Source of the DNA: Rebecca billardiae RCC1528 | Lineage: Eukaryota > Haptophyta | NCBI GenBank assembly: GCA_965240325.2 | Contig: OZ251232.1 | Coordinates: forward strand, 496,001 to 560,000 | DNA: 64,000 bases | Direction of reading: 5' to 3' | In this document: in pieces, positions 61,488-64,000 of the stretch | How positions within the stretch are numbered: the first letter of the stretch is position 1 | Layout: each line of letters begins with the position of its first letter | Made by a program: the position numbers and the translations under genes | The notes under the pieces: model-generated | What the model was told of the DNA's origin: nothing | What the model saw: only the letters and a program-made list of their open reading frames with translations | Database searches by the model: none

Positions 61488-62911
61488 ATGGCCGACGGCG
61501 CCGAGCACTCGGTGCTGAGGGTGCCGCTGCCGCTGCCCGGGCTGCCAGCGCACGAGGCGCGGCAGCAAGCTGTCGCTGCGCTCAGAGTGCGTGCGCGCTG
61601 CCCACCCCCGGAGCGCCCACCGCTCCCGATGCGCTCACGACCCCAGCGCCGCGCGCGCGCCTCTCGCCGCGCGCCGCGGTGCACCAGGCCCTCGACCGCG
61701 CGTCCGAGGACGTGTTCGCGCAGCTCTCGACGCGCATGCAGGGCTCGCGCGAGAGAATAGCAGAGCTGACCGCGCGCGTCGACGTCGTCGAGCGCCGACT
61801 CCAGCTCGTCGCCGGCAGCGAGCGCGCGACCACTGTGTACGCGCCGGCTCGCTACCCGGCGGCGAGCGCGCCTCCGGACAGCGCCGCGCTGCGAGACGCG
61901 AGGTCCTACGGCCTGCCGCCGCCGGACGAGCCGTGCCGCGTGCAGGCCGACGGCGGCGCGTCCCGCGAGGCTTGGCTCTCGCCCCCCGACGAGCACAGCG
62001 CCGCCGACGCGGCGTCACACGGCGGCGGCAGCGCGGGCGCGGGCGGCGGCGCTCTCGGCAGGAGCGCAGTGCCCCGAGACCCTCTGCAGGAGTACGTGTA
62101 CGCTGCGCTGCACGGCGGCAGCGGCGTGGGGCTGCGCGCGCGGCGCGCCTCGCTCGGCGCGCAGGCGCTCGAAGGTGCGCGCCGCGCGCGCGACGCGCTC
62201 ACCGTCGGAGCTGGCCCGCGCGCCGCCCCCGCCTCGCCCGAGCCCACGTGCGCGCCTGGCCGCCCGCCCACGCGCGTGGCCGCCCGGCTGCGGCGCGGGC
62301 CGAGCCCTGACCGCGCGGCTGCCCGCGCGCACGGCATCGTGCACGGGTCGATTGCGCAGGGATGGGCGCGCAGCCGCGCGAGCTGCGCTCCGCCCCCAGC
62401 CTGCTGCTGTACAACACGGCCGAGAGCCCGTACCGGCGCAGCATGCCGATCGACAACCTCGGCAGGTCGGAGCGCGAGCAGCGCGCGCGCGGCGGCGGCG
62501 CCGACGGCGGCGCCGGGCCGGGCGCGGACGGCGCGGCCGCGCTGGCCGACGCGCCCAAGTCCGTCGCGGGCGGCGGGCCGCCGCGCCCGCTGGGCGAGCT
62601 GCAGTACGTGTACCGCCCCGAGCTCGGCAACGTGCCCGGCTTCGACGACCTCCCGTCCGTGCTGCCCAACCTGCCCAACGTGGCCGCGGACGTGGGCTGG
62701 GGCAGCGCGCTGGATGGGCAGCAGGGGCTCTCGATCGCACCGTCGGACGCGCACCGGCGCATGAGCGTGGCGTCCTCGGCCGGGGGGCTGGCCGAGGGCG
62801 GCGCGGGGTGGCTGCCGGATGTGGCGGGAGCGCTCTCGCCCCGACCGGCCGGAGGGCCGCACGGGGCTGGCGCTGCCGCAGCGGGGCTCGGTGAGGGTGC
62901 ACGGCCGTCGC

Positions 62912-62952
<41 letters not shown>

Positions 62953-63657
62953 ATGCTCGTGCCCCGCCCGCCACCTCCGCCGCCGCCCTCGCTCGCCGCG
63001 CTAGACGGGCAGCTGACGCCGCCACCGCACGGTGGCACTGGGGGGCACCAAGCGGCTACGCCGTCCGCGGCGCAGCCGAGCGCTCGGGCGCCGCCGGCTC
63101 CGCCGCCGCCACCGCCGCCGCCGCCGCCGCCCGCACCGCCGCCCCCGACCGGATCGAGCGCGCAGCTGCCAATGCAGCTCCCGGAGGCGCGCTCGGCGCT
63201 GCTGGACGCGATCCGGAGCCCGGATGTGACGCGGCAGCTGCGCAAGGTGAGCGAGCGCGCGCCGGGGCTGGGCGAGGCTGGGCGCAGTGCCACGCTGCCG
63301 ACCTCGGAGCCTGCGGGCGGTCGGGAGCCCGCCGCGCCGAGCGCCGGCGATAGCAACATGCTGGACGAGCTGCGCTCGCGCATGGTGCTTCGGCGGAAGA
63401 GCATGAGCGGCGCCGTCGACACCGCCCGCGCTGAGCCGGGCGGCACCGGCCCGCGCGACGGAGGGGACAACAGCGTGCCGCGCGCGCCACAGCGCTCCCT
63501 CAGCATCAGCTCGCCGCCGAGTGGCAGCCGAGCTGATCTCGCCGGCACGAGCTCGCGCGTGGAGGCGATGCTGCGCGCGACGCGCGCGGCGCAAGCAGCG
63601 ACCAGCGCCAACGCAGGTGAGGGTGATGGTGCCGACGAGGAGGAGTGGGATGACTGA
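61488..63657 (+). CDS. WASHC1: WASH complex subunit 1 (Arp2/3 activator on endosomes)
   Basis: Exons 61488-61586, 61688-62174 and 62360-63657 (introns 101 and 185 nt, GTGCG[T/C]...CAG, phases 0 and 1) give 627 residues. Exons 1-2 form the helical WAHD1 region: AHEARQQAVAALR-ALDRASEDVF and STRMQGSRERIAELTARVDV, then VYAPARYPA. Exon 3 has the strongly conserved LLLYNTAESPYRR and YVYRPELGNVPGFDDLPSVL with LPNLPNVAADV. Two poly-Pro stretches follow (about 380-465), then a WH2-like ARSALLDAIRS helix, a connector (LRKV), MVLRRKSMSG and a terminal acidic segment with Trp (EEEWDD). WASHC1 activates Arp2/3 to build actin on endosomes for retromer-dependent sorting. All functional parts are present. 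Confidence 0.93.
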
Positions 63658-64000
63658 CTGGATCGGGGTCCCCCGACGGCTAGTACTTAGTAGGCGGCAA
63701 TCTATATCAATATGTAGGGCGCAGTATGAGCAGTCTGAGCAGCAGTAAACTCAGCCGGCCGTCGGATCGGCGGATGATGATGATGACGATCGATGATGAT
63801 GATTGATATGATGACGCGACGATGCAATATATAATAATAATAATAATAATAATAAGTCGTACGACGTAGCGTCGTCGTGACGGTGCACGGTATCAGCGGG
63901 GTCAACCCCGGGGGCAGCGGCCGGGCGGCGGGCGCGGGCTGCTGGGCGCTGGCGCGGCCATCACTTCATTCACCGCGAGTATCATCCGCCGATTGGCTGG
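63658..64000. other. Window edge, microsatellites, no gene
   Basis: Contains GATGATGAT-type and (ATA)n runs (63774-63810 and 63828-63855) and GC-rich sequence to the edge. No gene recognised. Confidence 0.6.

Overview
This window looks like nuclear DNA from a free-living, flagellated, very GC-rich unicellular alga. The evidence is short GT-AG introns (94-185 nt) inside otherwise compact genes, an extreme preference for G or C at third codon positions, axonemal and centriolar proteins, secreted proline-rich (hydroxyproline-type) proteins and a nuclear 5S rRNA gene. A haptophyte, perhaps pavlovophyte-like, is my best guess from the GTGCG splice donors and the secreted GCTD-repeat protein. This is inference; no marker here settles the lineage.

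Layout. 0-1.6 kb: a 27-nt palindrome and a 947-bp foldback element. 1.6-16 kb: a giant Trp-repeat (Sfi1-like) protein divergent from an STPG/SHIPPO protein, a small DUF427 gene split by two introns, then an SLC49/FLVCR-like MFS transporter divergent from a two-domain (TPC-like) cation channel. 16-24 kb: an ankyrin protein with an N-terminal SHVW (HET/TIR-like) domain, a membrane-anchored nitroreductase, and the anaphase-promoting-complex subunit CDC16/APC6. 24-28 kb: repeat-rich DNA holding a 2.4-kb insertion whose unoccupied paralogous site lies just downstream. 28-37 kb: a 1567-residue secreted GCTD-repeat protein divergent from a possible PD-(D/E)XK nuclease, then splicing factor CWC25 and a TPT-family sugar-phosphate or nucleotide-sugar transporter. 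37-41 kb: gene-poor, with one 5S rRNA gene and a second member of the 24-kb insertion family. 41-46 kb: a D-threonine aldolase/D-serine dehydratase-like enzyme divergent from an unrecognised 1075-residue protein. 46.5-56.7 kb: two nearly identical M11-type (gametolysin-like) secreted metalloprotease genes, head to head, flanking a DPY-30/GAF axonemal protein. 57-63.7 kb: a eukaryotic tRNA 2-selenouridine synthase (MnmH/SelU), a secreted beta-propeller glycosidase-like membrane protein, and WASH complex subunit 1.

The genes do not form one pathway. Themes recur: flagellum and centriole (Sfi1-like, STPG, DPY-30/GAF), cell-surface and extracellular matrix (M11 proteases, GCTD protein, GH-like protein), and core eukaryotic machines (CDC16, CWC25, WASHC1, 5S). 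Six gene pairs are divergent and share intergenic spacers of 92-571 bp. No tRNA gene, CRISPR array or prokaryotic operon was seen. Gene models with introns were assembled by eye from reading-frame continuity, splice signals and family alignment; start codons are ATGs checked in the sequence.
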